A DNA stretch of 64,000 bases, taken from Maribacter huludaoensis (GTDB taxonomy: Bacteria > Bacteroidota > Bacteroidia > Flavobacteriales > Flavobacteriaceae). Made by a program: the position numbers and the translations under genes. The notes beneath the pieces were generated by a model. The model was not told the DNA's origin. It saw nothing but the letters and a program-made list of their open reading frames with translations, and did no database searches. Within the stretch, counting starts at the first letter, position 1; each line of letters begins with the position of its first letter. The DNA is taken from assembly GCF_029350945.1 (NCBI RefSeq), contig NZ_JARKMS010000006.1, positions 124,001-188,000 on the forward strand, in the 5' to 3' direction. Of the stretch, positions 18,753 to 27,624 are shown one piece after another.

Positions 18753-19898
18753 TTATTCTTCTTCTTTCAATTTTAACAACACCTCTTTTGCATGTTCATT
18801 GTCAGGATTTAAAACAATTGATTTTTTATACATTCTTATACCTTCATCTTTCTTTCCCGCTATCAATAAAACTTCACCATAACTGTCATATGCATTAGCA
18901 CTTTCAGGAAATAATAGTGTGTTTGTTTTAAATACGTTTAAAGCATTATCTATTTCTTGGGTCTGTAAAAATGAATAGCCCAAAGAATTTAAATCTTGTT
19001 CTGAACGATTTTGAACCTTAGTTTCAATTGATAAGTTAATTGCATTGTTTAATGCCTTTTGTAATACTAGGTTTTGTTGGCTTTTGTCTAAAGTTTCAGC
19101 ATAGGCTTTAATAATGGCATTGATGACTAATGCAGGATTATCATGAAATACCGCATGCCCACTGTTTTCAGCTATAATGTTAGTTATGTTATTGTTTTTC
19201 TCGCCTAAATCTACATGCACCTTTTTCCATCTATCGGAATATTCTTTTGGAAATACTGGAGCAGATTTATCAGGGAAAATGTTTGTAACCGGAATATTTT
19301 CAGGAAACTGCGTGTTTCGTAATGAACGTATAATTTCGTTGTAATTATAATTCAAGTAATAATCTCCAGTACCTTTGGGTATGGTGTTAATGTCTACGTG
19401 CATATCTCTCATTGCCAAGAAATCTTCATTCCAAAAATCACTAAGCGTTGCATCTATTAAAACAATGGATCTTACTTTTTTAGGATGTTTATTTGCATAT
19501 AATAAATTATAAAGACCACCGTAAGAATGTGATACCAGAATAATATCATCGTAGTATCCTAATTTTGCGAGTGCGGTTTCTAATTCTTTAATCCCGTTTT
19601 CTATTCCGAAATCTGAATCGTTTTTTAGTTTGGGATTGAGTTCGCTTTGACCAAAACCCGATCGGTCATAAGTTATTATCGTAGTACCGGTAACCTGATG
19701 TATTCTTTCTAAAATAGGTGCCCAAACAGTACTTTTATCACCACCACCTGCTTCAAATAGAATAGGAGTTCCTTCTCCTTTTATAATATTGAAATGCATC
19801 TTGTAATCACCAATATCTACCGTTGTAGCCGTAGTTTGGGAATGCATAGCAAAAATTGAACAAAAAAGCATCAATAAGATACAATAGCACTGTTTCAT
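18753..19898 (-). CDS. Secreted alpha/beta hydrolase fused to TPR repeats
   Basis: 381 residues: a signal peptide (to about residue 21, MHSQ), an alpha/beta hydrolase domain (about 25-260), then TPR-like repeats (about 270-378; for example ANAYDSYGEVLLIAGKKDEG). The nucleophile elbow is SHSYGG with Ser125, the oxyanion region is FEAGGGDKSTVW, and the late His lies in NSGHAVFHDNP. Esterase, lipase or peptidase activity is possible but the substrate is unknown. The TPR tail suggests a protein partner in the periplasm. Confidence 0.82.
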   Translation of the reverse strand: MKQCYCILLMLFCSIFAMHSQTTATTVDIGDYKMHFNIIKGEGTPILFEAGGGDKSTVWAPILERIHQVTGTTIITYDRSGFGQSELNPKLKNDSDFGIENGIKELETALAKLGYYDDIILVSHSYGGLYNLLYANKHPKKVRSIVLIDATLSDFWNEDFLAMRDMHVDINTIPKGTGDYYLNYNYNEIIRSLRNTQFPENIPVTNIFPDKSAPVFPKEYSDRWKKVHVDLGEKNNNITNIIAENSGHAVFHDNPALVINAIIKAYAETLDKSQQNLVLQKALNNAINLSIETKVQNRSEQDLNSLGYSFLQTQEIDNALNVFKTNTLLFPESANAYDSYGEVLLIAGKKDEGIRMYKKSIVLNPDNEHAKEVLLKLKEEE

Positions 19899-20017
19899 TT
19901 TTTTTACTTTAATAATTCATAGATATAGGAGCTAATTAAAAATAAATTTCTTTACGTTCTCGTGCCCACTATTTTAGTTTCCTAAGTGTTAGACTTGTAA
20001 GATAGTATTCTTTCTGA

Positions 20018-21145
20018 TCACTTGTTTTTAACAGCATTTAAACTTTCAATTATTTTTAATGCAACACCTCTAGATGATAAATAGTTCTGACCAGTAATTA
20101 ACTTTCCATCAACTTCTACGTGAGCGTTGTTTCTTGGTGAAAAATTAAAAATGGCACCCCTGTCTTCTAAAGTTTTCTGTATTAAAAAAGGAAAATGTTT
20201 AAAATATTCCGCATCCTTTTTTTCAAAAGAATCTGGATATCCACTTACCGTTTTCCCTTTAAATAGATATTCCCCATCTTCAGTTTTAAGATGTACTACA
20301 CCTGCAGTGCCATGACAAACAGATGAAACAATACCATTATGCTTTTCATATATTGCCATGGCAATATGCTGTATTTCTTTATTTTCTGGAACTCCGTACA
20401 TGGCGGCACCGCCCCCTATATAATGCACTGCTTTATAATTTTTAGGTTCTATCTCATTTGGTTTCTGAGTATTTTTTAGAGCATACATGAAATCTGAATT
20501 ATATAGATATGATAGGCTTAATGAATCTGATGTGTCTATATATGAAAGTGGAACGGTACCACCTTTTGGACTAACAAAATCTACCGTGTAACCTGCTTTC
20601 TTGAACGTGTCATAGGCATTCACTAGTTCAGAGAAGCTATTTCCGGTAGGAATATCTGAATTGCCGTACTTAGCCGCATTAGAAACTATGAATAGAATTT
20701 TATCTTCTACAGAACTAATGCCGTTGTTATCTTTTGTAGCGGCCTTGCTAATTATTTTCCAATGACTATCTATTTTTTTTAAAAGAAAAAGGTCTTTATA
20801 CCTTGTTCCATCTTCTGGAAATAGTATTTCTACTTTTGCGGTGGCAATAGTATTTGTATAGTCTATTGATACTACATTTCCTATTCTACCATTAAATTCC
20901 CCTTGCTTTTTATTTTTATACCAACTTTGGTATTCATTAATGGGAACGATCCAAAGTTCTTGTTCTGTATTATCTAAAAATAGGTTTGCGTTGGTATAAA
21001 ATGCTTTTTTTAAAAGTTCAGGTCTATTATATGATGTACCATTTACATAATCTAAAAGCACATTTTTAATTTTGGTCTCTTCTGTTTGACCATAAATTAA
21101 AGAGTTTAAAAGAAAAAGACTAAATACTAAAATTGAATTTCTCAT
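20018..21145 (-). CDS. Secreted NTF2-like plus DJ-1/PfpI two-domain protein
   Basis: 375 residues. A signal peptide (to about residue 19) is followed by an NTF2-like/lumazine-binding-like domain (about 20-135), then a DJ-1/PfpI domain (about 148-370). The nucleophile Cys277 lies in SSVCHGTAGVVHL, as in class I glutamine-amidotransferase-like chaperone/glyoxalase proteins, and GGGAAMYGVPEN occupies the position of the family Gly-rich loop. A role in aldehyde or glyoxal detoxification outside the cytoplasm is possible. A second, single-domain paralogue with the Cys lost lies at 23226-24002. The gene for an AraC regulator is just upstream. Confidence 0.82.
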   Translation of the reverse strand: MRNSILVFSLFLLNSLIYGQTEETKIKNVLLDYVNGTSYNRPELLKKAFYTNANLFLDNTEQELWIVPINEYQSWYKNKKQGEFNGRIGNVVSIDYTNTIATAKVEILFPEDGTRYKDLFLLKKIDSHWKIISKAATKDNNGISSVEDKILFIVSNAAKYGNSDIPTGNSFSELVNAYDTFKKAGYTVDFVSPKGGTVPLSYIDTSDSLSLSYLYNSDFMYALKNTQKPNEIEPKNYKAVHYIGGGAAMYGVPENKEIQHIAMAIYEKHNGIVSSVCHGTAGVVHLKTEDGEYLFKGKTVSGYPDSFEKKDAEYFKHFPFLIQKTLEDRGAIFNFSPRNNAHVEVDGKLITGQNYLSSRGVALKIIESLNAVKNK

Positions 21146-21248
21146 AAAATTATTATTTGTTTAGATGACAATTTTAGTTGAAATGTTACTCGTAGGCATT
21201 AAGCACATATATTATAGAAGTCCTGATGTATACATCAAGAACCTATAA

Positions 21249-22292
21249 TTAAGTTTGTTTGCCAACGTATTTTGCTGGTGTAGTGTTAGTTATCTTCTTA
21301 AAAGTGGCATAGAAGGTACTGTTTGAATTGTAACCGCATTCCTCAGCTATGGTTTCAATTTTTAAATGAGGTTTTGTTCTTAAAAGTTTTTTTGCCTCTT
21401 CGATCCTATATTCGTTTATGAAAAGTGAAAAACTTTTGTTTAGATTGTTATTCAATAATTGCGAAAGCAATTGTGGACGAATGTTAATTTTTTTTGCCAA
21501 AAGCGGCATGGTTATATTGGGATTCTTATACAGCTTTTCGTTATCTAGTGTAAATTCAATCTTTTCTAATAGCTGTTCAACTTCGGCATCGTCAATAATG
21601 CTATTTGCATATTTCTCTTTCTTTTTAGAAACTACAAACTCTTTTTTTCTTTTATAATAAATAAGTAATCCGGTTAGATAAAAAATAAAGGAGAACGATA
21701 AAGCCCCAACAATATATGAAGTATAAGAAGCTGTGTTATAGGCTATCCAAATTACTAAAACTCCAAAGAAAATACTAACAAGCCAAACTTCATCATAGTT
21801 TAATCTTTTACTTTTTGACAGTAATTTTTTACAAACCGTATTTAATAAAAATGCCGAGAGGATAATATATATTAACCATTGAATATTGATAATGTAATAA
21901 AAGTAATCTACCCAAAGCTCTATATAATATTTGTAAGGGTATAAAATGCCAACGCCCAATATTACTATTATAATCAATAATAGGTGTAAGTTTAAAAAAC
22001 TGTTTGATGCTTTTGTTTCTGAAACTTTAGATTTAATGTAAAAATATAAGAACGGACCAATTAGAAAACATGCGGAAAGCCCAATTTGTAAGTATGTTTT
22101 AGAAAGCTCTGGATTAAAATAGAAAAATAAAGATTTCCAAATTCGAGTACTCAAAGCTAAGAGTAACCCACCTAAGTAATAGCTAGCGTTATTTTTAGCG
22201 CTATTAAAAAACAAAAAATAAATACTTAATACAACGCTGTTAAAAGCACCTAATGCACTGAAGAAGAATACTAAGTTGTTATTTAGGTTCAA
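21249..22292 (-). CDS. Membrane-bound AraC family regulator
   Basis: 347 residues. The first 220 form about seven hydrophobic helices, then a cytoplasmic AraC DNA-binding domain with two helix-turn-helix motifs (LLAKKINIRPQLLSQLL and IAEECGYNSNSTFYATFKKI). Such 7TM-AraC hybrids are common in Flavobacteriaceae and probably sense a signal at or in the membrane. It is 103 bp upstream of the NTF2-PfpI gene on the same strand and is a candidate regulator of it, though that rests on position only. Confidence 0.85.
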   Translation of the reverse strand: MNLNNNLVFFFSALGAFNSVVLSIYFLFFNSAKNNASYYLGGLLLALSTRIWKSLFFYFNPELSKTYLQIGLSACFLIGPFLYFYIKSKVSETKASNSFLNLHLLLIIIVILGVGILYPYKYYIELWVDYFYYIINIQWLIYIILSAFLLNTVCKKLLSKSKRLNYDEVWLVSIFFGVLVIWIAYNTASYTSYIVGALSFSFIFYLTGLLIYYKRKKEFVVSKKKEKYANSIIDDAEVEQLLEKIEFTLDNEKLYKNPNITMPLLAKKINIRPQLLSQLLNNNLNKSFSLFINEYRIEEAKKLLRTKPHLKIETIAEECGYNSNSTFYATFKKITNTTPAKYVGKQT

Positions 22293-22340
22293 TTGATTGT
22301 ACTGATTTTTTAACCAACCTTATAATTTACTCGCGCAAGG

Positions 22341-22895
22341 TTATAAATTTTCATTAATGCAACTAGCTCCTTTATTGATTGCTTTTATTTTTTTCTTTGT
22401 TCGTCCTTTAGCTTTTAAATCTATAAATTCTCCTTCATCCGTATCCGGTATCCTTATAATATCAATTTCAGATTCTGCCAAATTTTTCAACTCTGTTTCT
22501 GTAAGATTAAAAACAAAGGAATATGCAGTAAAATTTTCAGAACTTGATGTCGTCATTCCGCCTCCAAAGCCAGAAAAGAATCCATTAGAAGATGTAATAC
22601 TTTCAATCTTTGGTTTGGACTTTTTAACTGTTCTTAATTCAATTTTAGAACTATTTTCAAGTTTTAATAAAACTTCTGTATTCCTGTCAAATATATGTTC
22701 TCTTTCACCCCAGTAATTGAAGGTAATATCAAATGTTATGGTATCATTTTTAATTTCAAAATAGACCGTTTTATTATTGAAATTGAACGATGTTATTTTA
22801 TCGTTCGTAAAAGGATCGCGGTCCGTTTTACATTTTTGAGAATAAGATATTATTGATGATAAGATGAATAATACTAATGTAATATTTTTGGTCAT
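22341..22895 (-). CDS. Secreted protein of unknown function
   Basis: 184 residues when started at the ATG at 22893-22895, which puts a good signal peptide at the N-terminus (MTKNITLVLFILSSIISYSQ); a longer open frame to 22976 adds residues with no signal character. The mature protein is beta-rich with Ser/Gly-rich TSSNGFFSGFGGGMTTSS near the middle and a basic KGRTKKKIK stretch near the end. No family recognised. It lies 48 bp upstream of the AraC gene on the same strand. Confidence 0.55.
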   Translation of the reverse strand: MTKNITLVLFILSSIISYSQKCKTDRDPFTNDKITSFNFNNKTVYFEIKNDTITFDITFNYWGEREHIFDRNTEVLLKLENSSKIELRTVKKSKPKIESITSSNGFFSGFGGGMTTSSSENFTAYSFVFNLTETELKNLAESEIDIIRIPDTDEGEFIDLKAKGRTKKKIKAINKGASCINENL

Positions 22896-23225
22896 ATTTT
22901 GTTTTGCTGTTAGCGTAAAGCAAATAGGTTGAGCATTATAAAAGGAAAAAGAAATTTTTATTCCTGTTAGAAACAAAGCTATAGATTATTTTTTTTATGG
23001 TCAAAACTATAAGATTAAAGGGTACATAAATTGGACACGGTTAAATTTAATTTGAAGAAATTCATCTCTAGTGCTATTTTATTGGCACCGCCAAAGGGTA
23101 TAATACCCCTAGGCTTGCCTCGAATTTAAAAGTTTGTTTTCTTTGAATGCTTCCTGGGCTTGCCCTGAGGTGTTTTACTATTATTTTGATGCCTCTTAAA
23201 CGTTTAAAAGCTCAGTTACTAAGGA
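22896..23225. other. 330-bp gene-free stretch
   Basis: Apart from the 106-bp dispersed repeat it holds no credible gene. An ATTGGACACGG string near 23030 recalls some insertion-sequence ends but nothing transposase-like lies beside it. Confidence 0.5.
23075..23180. repeat. Dispersed intergenic repeat, copy 1
   Basis: 106 bp that align without gaps to 60345-60450 with about 13 mismatches (roughly 88% identity). It contains short dyads: GGGTATAATACCC, AGGCTTGCCT and GGGCTTGCCC. It lies just past the stop of a minus-strand gene (23226). No coding frame is shared with copy 2. Confidence 0.8.
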
Positions 23226-24002
23226 TTAATCGGTTTTATTGATCATTTTTAGAACTTCGTCAGCTACAAATTCTCCACTATTTGCAAAAGAGGCAGTTAT
23301 TAATCTGTTCTCATAATCAACAATTTCATAATTTGTCCTCTTCTCGTGATCATATACTTTTAAATTGGCGCCTCTCTTGTATAATTCAGCTTCCATATCA
23401 TAAGGTAATAGTTTACCATAGTCTGATTGTTTCATTATATTTTTTTCATTCCATGAAGGAAAACTTGTCATAGTTTTATTCTTAACCAAAAATTCTCCAG
23501 ATTTTAATTTTACATCGATTAGCGTAGCAGTTCCATGGCCAATAGATCCAATAATTCCACCAAAATCATATATCTCAGAAATTATATGAAGAAGGTTCTT
23601 ATTTTTATGAGTGTCCCAGAATTGTCCGTATCCACCGGGAATTATAACGGCGATGTATTCTTTCGGATCAATGTCAAGTGGTTTTAAACTATTTTCTGTT
23701 TTATCTATGAATAATTCATTTTGTATAATAGACTTGACCAAACTTGTAGTGTCTCCACTATGATAAATGGGAATTTTTCCTCCTTTGGGTGAAACAATGT
23801 CTATATCGAGACTATTTTCTGAAAATTTTTTAAAGGGAATAGCTAATTCAATGAGGTAGGTGCCGTTTGGTTCGTTTTTCAATTCACTAACATTGGTTGT
23901 AATGAAAAGAATTTTCTTGTTTTCTTTATTCTTACTGCATGAAATTGTTAAAAAAACGAATATTAATATGGTAAGAACCCTGTTTATTATATTTTTTTTC
24001 AT
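23226..24002 (-). CDS. DJ-1/PfpI-like lipoprotein lacking the nucleophilic cysteine
   Basis: 258 residues: signal peptide with lipobox LTISC (lipidated Cys about residue 22), then a DJ-1/PfpI fold. It aligns with the second domain of the 20018-21145 protein, but where that reads SSVCHGTAG this reads GSIGHGTAT, so the catalytic Cys is Gly155 (codon GGC at 23538-23540). Enzyme activity through a Cys is therefore unlikely; a binding or structural role is possible. It is probably a duplicated and diverged paralogue kept at the membrane. Confidence 0.82.
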   Translation of the reverse strand: MKKNIINRVLTILIFVFLTISCSKNKENKKILFITTNVSELKNEPNGTYLIELAIPFKKFSENSLDIDIVSPKGGKIPIYHSGDTTSLVKSIIQNELFIDKTENSLKPLDIDPKEYIAVIIPGGYGQFWDTHKNKNLLHIISEIYDFGGIIGSIGHGTATLIDVKLKSGEFLVKNKTMTSFPSWNEKNIMKQSDYGKLLPYDMEAELYKRGANLKVYDHEKRTNYEIVDYENRLITASFANSGEFVADEVLKMINKTD

Positions 24003-24090
24003 GTGTATCTCAATAAAATTAAACTAGTGTCCTATATAGCTTGTTTTAATTTTTCTGAAATTTATGACTTTGATAAAAGGAAAGAAATAA

Positions 24091-25728
24091 TTACTTCATT
24101 AAATTGATTTCTGCAATACTCTTTATTCTATTGCGCTCTAAGAAAGCATCAATTGTTTCAAAGTGTTCTATAACGCGCTGCTCTTTAAATTCAAATACTT
24201 TTTGCGATAAGCCTTGTAGAAAATCACGATCGTGAGAAACCAAAATAAGCGTGCCATCATAAGTGGAAAGTGCTTCTTTTAAAACATCCTTGGATTTTAG
24301 ATCTAAGTGATTGGTGGGCTCATCCAAGATTAAAAGGTTTACTGGTTCTAATAATAATTTTACCATTGCCAAACGTGTTTTTTCTCCACCGGAAAGCATG
24401 CTAACTTTTTTATCGATATCATCGCCACTAAACATGAAACGGCCCAAAATATTCTTAATTTGGTTACGTATATCACCAAAAGCAACCTCATCTACGGTCT
24501 GGAAGATGGTTAAGTCTGGATCTAGCAATGATGCCTGATTTTGAGCAAAATATCCCACTTTAACATTGTGCCCTAATTGACAGGTGCCTTCTACGGGAAT
24601 TTCACCTAATATGGCTTTTATCATGGTAGATTTTCCTTCTCCATTTCGCCCAACGAAAGAAACTTTTTCGCCTCTGGAAATAGACATGTTCGCATCCTTG
24701 AAAACAATATGGTCATCATAAGATTTAGAAACATCTTTTACAGTTACAGGATAATCACCAGATCTAGGTGCAGGAGGGAAGCGAAGTTTTAATGATGAAT
24801 TGTCTATTTCATCTATTTCTATAATCTCTAATTTTTCTAACATGCGCTCGCGCGAAGTTACTTGATTGGTTTTTGAGTAGGTACCTTTAAAGCGTTCAAT
24901 AAAGGCCATGTTATCTGCAATGAATTTTTGCTGTTCCTGGTAGGCTTTTATTTGGTGTGATCTTCGTTCTTCGCGTAATTGTAAATAGTGGCTGTAGTTT
25001 GCTTTATAATCGTAAATACGCCCCATGGTCACTTCTATGGTACGGTTGGTAATGTTATCTATAAAAGCCCTATCGTGAGAAATAACCATTACGGCATTGG
25101 CTTTGTTCAATAAAAAATCTTCTAACCAAATAACAGATTCTATATCAATATGGTTTGTAGGCTCATCTAAGAGTATTAAATCTGGTTTTTGTAATAGAAT
25201 TTTAGCTAGTTCTATGCGCATTCGCCACCCACCACTAAACTCGTTCGTTTGTCGTTGAAAATCATCTTGCTTAAAACCGAGTCCTTTTAAGGCTTTTTCA
25301 ACCTCGGCATCATAATTTACCTCTTCCAAGGCATAATATTTTTCTCCAAGATCGGAAACCTTTTCAATAATGCTCATGTAGGCATCACTTTCATAGTCAG
25401 TTCTAGTTTCTAATTCTTTGTTAAGCCTATCCATTTCGTCCCGCATATCAAAAACATGTTTAAATGCTTTTGCAGCTTCCTCAAAAACGGTGCAATTATC
25501 CTCGGTCAGCAAATGCTGCGGTAAATAGTCTATAACGGTATCCTTGGGTACTCTTACATTACCACGTGTACCATTTTGTTCACCGGCAATAATTTTCATC
25601 ATGGTAGATTTACCCGCTCCGTTTTTGCCCATTAAGGCTATTTTATCGGTTGGGTTTATAACAAATGAAACGTCACTGAATAGGGTAGTGCCACTAAATT
25701 CTACGGCCAGGTTATCTACTGAAATCAT
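24091..25728 (-). CDS. ABC-F family ATP-binding protein
   Basis: 545 residues, cytoplasmic. Two ABC domains with Walker A motifs (GKNGAGKST and GRNGEGKST), signature FSGGWRMRIELAKILL and SGGEKTRLAMVKLLL, Walker B LLDEPTNHID and LILDEPTNHLD, and the charged linker between them. ABC-F proteins act on the ribosome in translation control or antibiotic protection; this subgroup is not certain. I start it at the ATG at 25726-25728, giving MISVDNLAVEF; the upstream in-frame start at 25749 falls inside a likely -7 box (25747-25754). Confidence 0.93.
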   Translation of the reverse strand: MISVDNLAVEFSGTTLFSDVSFVINPTDKIALMGKNGAGKSTMMKIIAGEQNGTRGNVRVPKDTVIDYLPQHLLTEDNCTVFEEAAKAFKHVFDMRDEMDRLNKELETRTDYESDAYMSIIEKVSDLGEKYYALEEVNYDAEVEKALKGLGFKQDDFQRQTNEFSGGWRMRIELAKILLQKPDLILLDEPTNHIDIESVIWLEDFLLNKANAVMVISHDRAFIDNITNRTIEVTMGRIYDYKANYSHYLQLREERRSHQIKAYQEQQKFIADNMAFIERFKGTYSKTNQVTSRERMLEKLEIIEIDEIDNSSLKLRFPPAPRSGDYPVTVKDVSKSYDDHIVFKDANMSISRGEKVSFVGRNGEGKSTMIKAILGEIPVEGTCQLGHNVKVGYFAQNQASLLDPDLTIFQTVDEVAFGDIRNQIKNILGRFMFSGDDIDKKVSMLSGGEKTRLAMVKLLLEPVNLLILDEPTNHLDLKSKDVLKEALSTYDGTLILVSHDRDFLQGLSQKVFEFKEQRVIEHFETIDAFLERNRIKSIAEINLMK

Positions 25729-25746
25729 GCTACTAGTTTTAAAAAG

Positions 25747-25781
25747 CAAAACTAGTAATAAGTTATCATGCTTATTACCAA
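25747..25781 (-). promoter_or_regulatory. Promoter of the ABC-F gene
   Basis: On the minus strand TAGTTTTG (25747-25754) fits TAnnTTTG, and TTG at 25779-25781 lies 24 bp upstream, one base beyond the usual spacing. Transcription would start near 25740. Confidence 0.5.
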
Positions 25782-25822
25782 GTACATTAAAAACTTATGG
25801 CGCTACTAGCAGTATTTCAGTT

Positions 25823-25981
25823 TTACGTAGTGGTCTTGTTACTTAACCAATTGTAAACCAAAAGAACTACGGCCAACAAAAGTAGTAGATGTATTAACGC
25901 TCCCATTACCTTAAAAACAATAAAGCCTAAAACCCAACTTATGACCAGTGCAGCAACCAAAATATATATTATCTTTTTCAT
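25823..25981 (-). CDS. lmo0937-family small membrane protein
   Basis: 52 residues: MKKIIYILVAALVISWVLGF at the start, then a second hydrophobic stretch (HLLLLLAVVLLVYNWL). Two transmembrane helices with the Trp/Gly pattern of the lmo0937 family, small envelope proteins often tied to stress response. Function unknown. Its start codon is 2 bp downstream of the stop codon of the 114-residue gene, so the two are almost certainly cotranscribed. Confidence 0.75.
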   Translation of the reverse strand: MKKIIYILVAALVISWVLGFIVFKVMGALIHLLLLLAVVLLVYNWLSNKTTT

Positions 25982-25983
25982 GA

Positions 25984-26328
25984 CTATTTAGATATGTTCC
26001 AGTTCATGATTTCATCATGGATCTCTTGTTCGCTTTTTTGCCTTCTTTTAGCAATATTACTGATTAAAGCCTCTACGCCGTCTTGCTCTCCATTACTATC
26101 AATATCTTGCGTTTCAGGAAAATTGGAGAGATATTCATCTCGTACCGCCAACCATTGCTTTTCTAAATGTAAATCATATTTTGCGGTGGCTACTCCGCCA
26201 TTATTTACTGGTTTTGTTGATGTTTCGTTCACATTTTCTTTTAAGGAAACACCTTTGTTTTGTTGTGTTTCATTTTCTAATCCGCCAGTGCTTTTAGTTT
26301 TATGAATACTTTTATCCTCTGTTATCAT
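25984..26328 (-). CDS. Small acidic protein, probable stress-associated, unknown function
   Basis: 114 residues, no signal peptide. The first 45 are polar and low-complexity; the rest form a helical core with W, YLSNFPETQDID and RRQKSEQEIHDEIM, recalling the pattern of CsbD-like and related general stress proteins in Bacteroidota, but too short to assign. It is directly upstream of the lmo0937-type gene with only 2 bp between them, a pairing that fits an envelope or osmotic stress role. Confidence 0.55.
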   Translation of the reverse strand: MITEDKSIHKTKSTGGLENETQQNKGVSLKENVNETSTKPVNNGGVATAKYDLHLEKQWLAVRDEYLSNFPETQDIDSNGEQDGVEALISNIAKRRQKSEQEIHDEIMNWNISK

Positions 26329-26460
26329 TTGTATATGCTTTTATATTATCAATGTCAGCAAGTTACCCACATCAATAGACATAGATTTGCTCTAATATTA
26401 TATTAATTGACCTTATAAAAATGATAGCTAATTGCCTAAAGCTCTTTTTTATGCAAGAAT

Positions 26461-27624
26461 TTATAGAGCGTTGGCCTTTCGCTTTACTTTAAGCATTTTG
26501 GCCGCAGATGTATAACCGCCTTCGGTTCCGTCTACAAAATGGGAGTGACTTGTTTTTCTGTCAAGTACATAGCAAGACATAACCGATGCATGCGTAATAT
26601 GTATGCCGTATATTATCTTATGTTCGCTTTCCAATTGGTTTAGAAAATCTATAAATACATCTATTTTATCTTGATCTGCGGTAAAAATGGTATTGATCAT
26701 ACCGTCTAACATAAAGGAATGTGACAGTTGACCTATTTGCTTTAAGTACTGTTTTCCACTTTTGGACAGGCTAAAGTACGCATGACCAATATTGGTCTTT
26801 ATCCAATTCTTAATGATGTAGAGCCAATTTTTACGTGCTAGGCTTATCTTCATCTCTTCCCAAATTTTGTTTAAGCTGGCATCCAGTTTAAGCTTTTCAC
26901 TTTTTATAGGTTGCCGATCGGTAAAAGTGCCAAAGAAGTCATCCATTTTGGTAAGTACTTGCCTATAAACATCTTGCTGGGTTTTTTCTTCTACGGCATC
27001 TAGTAATAAACAAACCACTTTAGCTTTATTTTGCTCCGGGTTCACTTCTTCCCATCTACACTCCATACCTTCTAAATTCAATAAACTTTCATTGAATTCC
27101 GTGTTTGATAGCTCCTTGAAATTGGCTTTGATCATTTCTTCAGCTTTGTGCAAGCCGTTTCCAAGTATAATGGGGATTGCCAATTTTTGGGTTAGTTGAT
27201 GCTTGGCAATTTTCAATTGACATTGTTTGGCTAGTAGGTGTTTCACAGGTACATGGCCCACCCGCAAAATCAGTTTGGTTTTTCTTTTAATATGAATACT
27301 GTAATTGTGTAATACGTTTATTACTCTGTTCAATAAACTATCCGGTATAAGGAAAGTGGCGCCGTCACCACCAAAAAAATATGGAATTTCTATATTCTGC
27401 TTAAATTTACGAACGGTGTTCAAAACCGAAATAATACTGCCTGTAGCTGTTAAGTTAACTTCGTGATGGTTACCATTTATTACCGCACGGGTAGAATTTT
27501 GTATATCTACGACGACTACATGCCAGGATTGCGGTACTTCTAAAAAATTAGACTCGTTCGCTAAAAGTTCTGCCAACGGCTTTTTTGATATTTTTAGCTC
27601 GTTATAAAATTTTGTGTTTTTCAT
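26461..27624 (-). CDS. DUF3095 family protein, cyclase-like
   Basis: 387 residues, cytoplasmic. It has the family layout with WHVVVVDIQNSTRAV at residues 34-48 and YFFGGDGATFLIP at 82-94. The Asp40 and GGDG (Asp87) spacing recalls the metal sites of class III nucleotide cyclases, so a nucleotide cyclase-like fold is an inference. The C-terminal third holds other helices and a final Lys-rich stretch. Function is not known. It stands alone, with a 494-bp gap to the next gene. Confidence 0.75.
   Translation of the reverse strand: MKNTKFYNELKISKKPLAELLANESNFLEVPQSWHVVVVDIQNSTRAVINGNHHEVNLTATGSIISVLNTVRKFKQNIEIPYFFGGDGATFLIPDSLLNRVINVLHNYSIHIKRKTKLILRVGHVPVKHLLAKQCQLKIAKHQLTQKLAIPIILGNGLHKAEEMIKANFKELSNTEFNESLLNLEGMECRWEEVNPEQNKAKVVCLLLDAVEEKTQQDVYRQVLTKMDDFFGTFTDRQPIKSEKLKLDASLNKIWEEMKISLARKNWLYIIKNWIKTNIGHAYFSLSKSGKQYLKQIGQLSHSFMLDGMINTIFTADQDKIDVFIDFLNQLESEHKIIYGIHITHASVMSCYVLDRKTSHSHFVDGTEGGYTSAAKMLKVKRKANAL

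Noticed and set aside
23030-23045. ATTGGACACGG as an insertion-sequence end
   Set aside because: Short, no partner terminal repeat or transposase nearby; chance resemblance is more likely.
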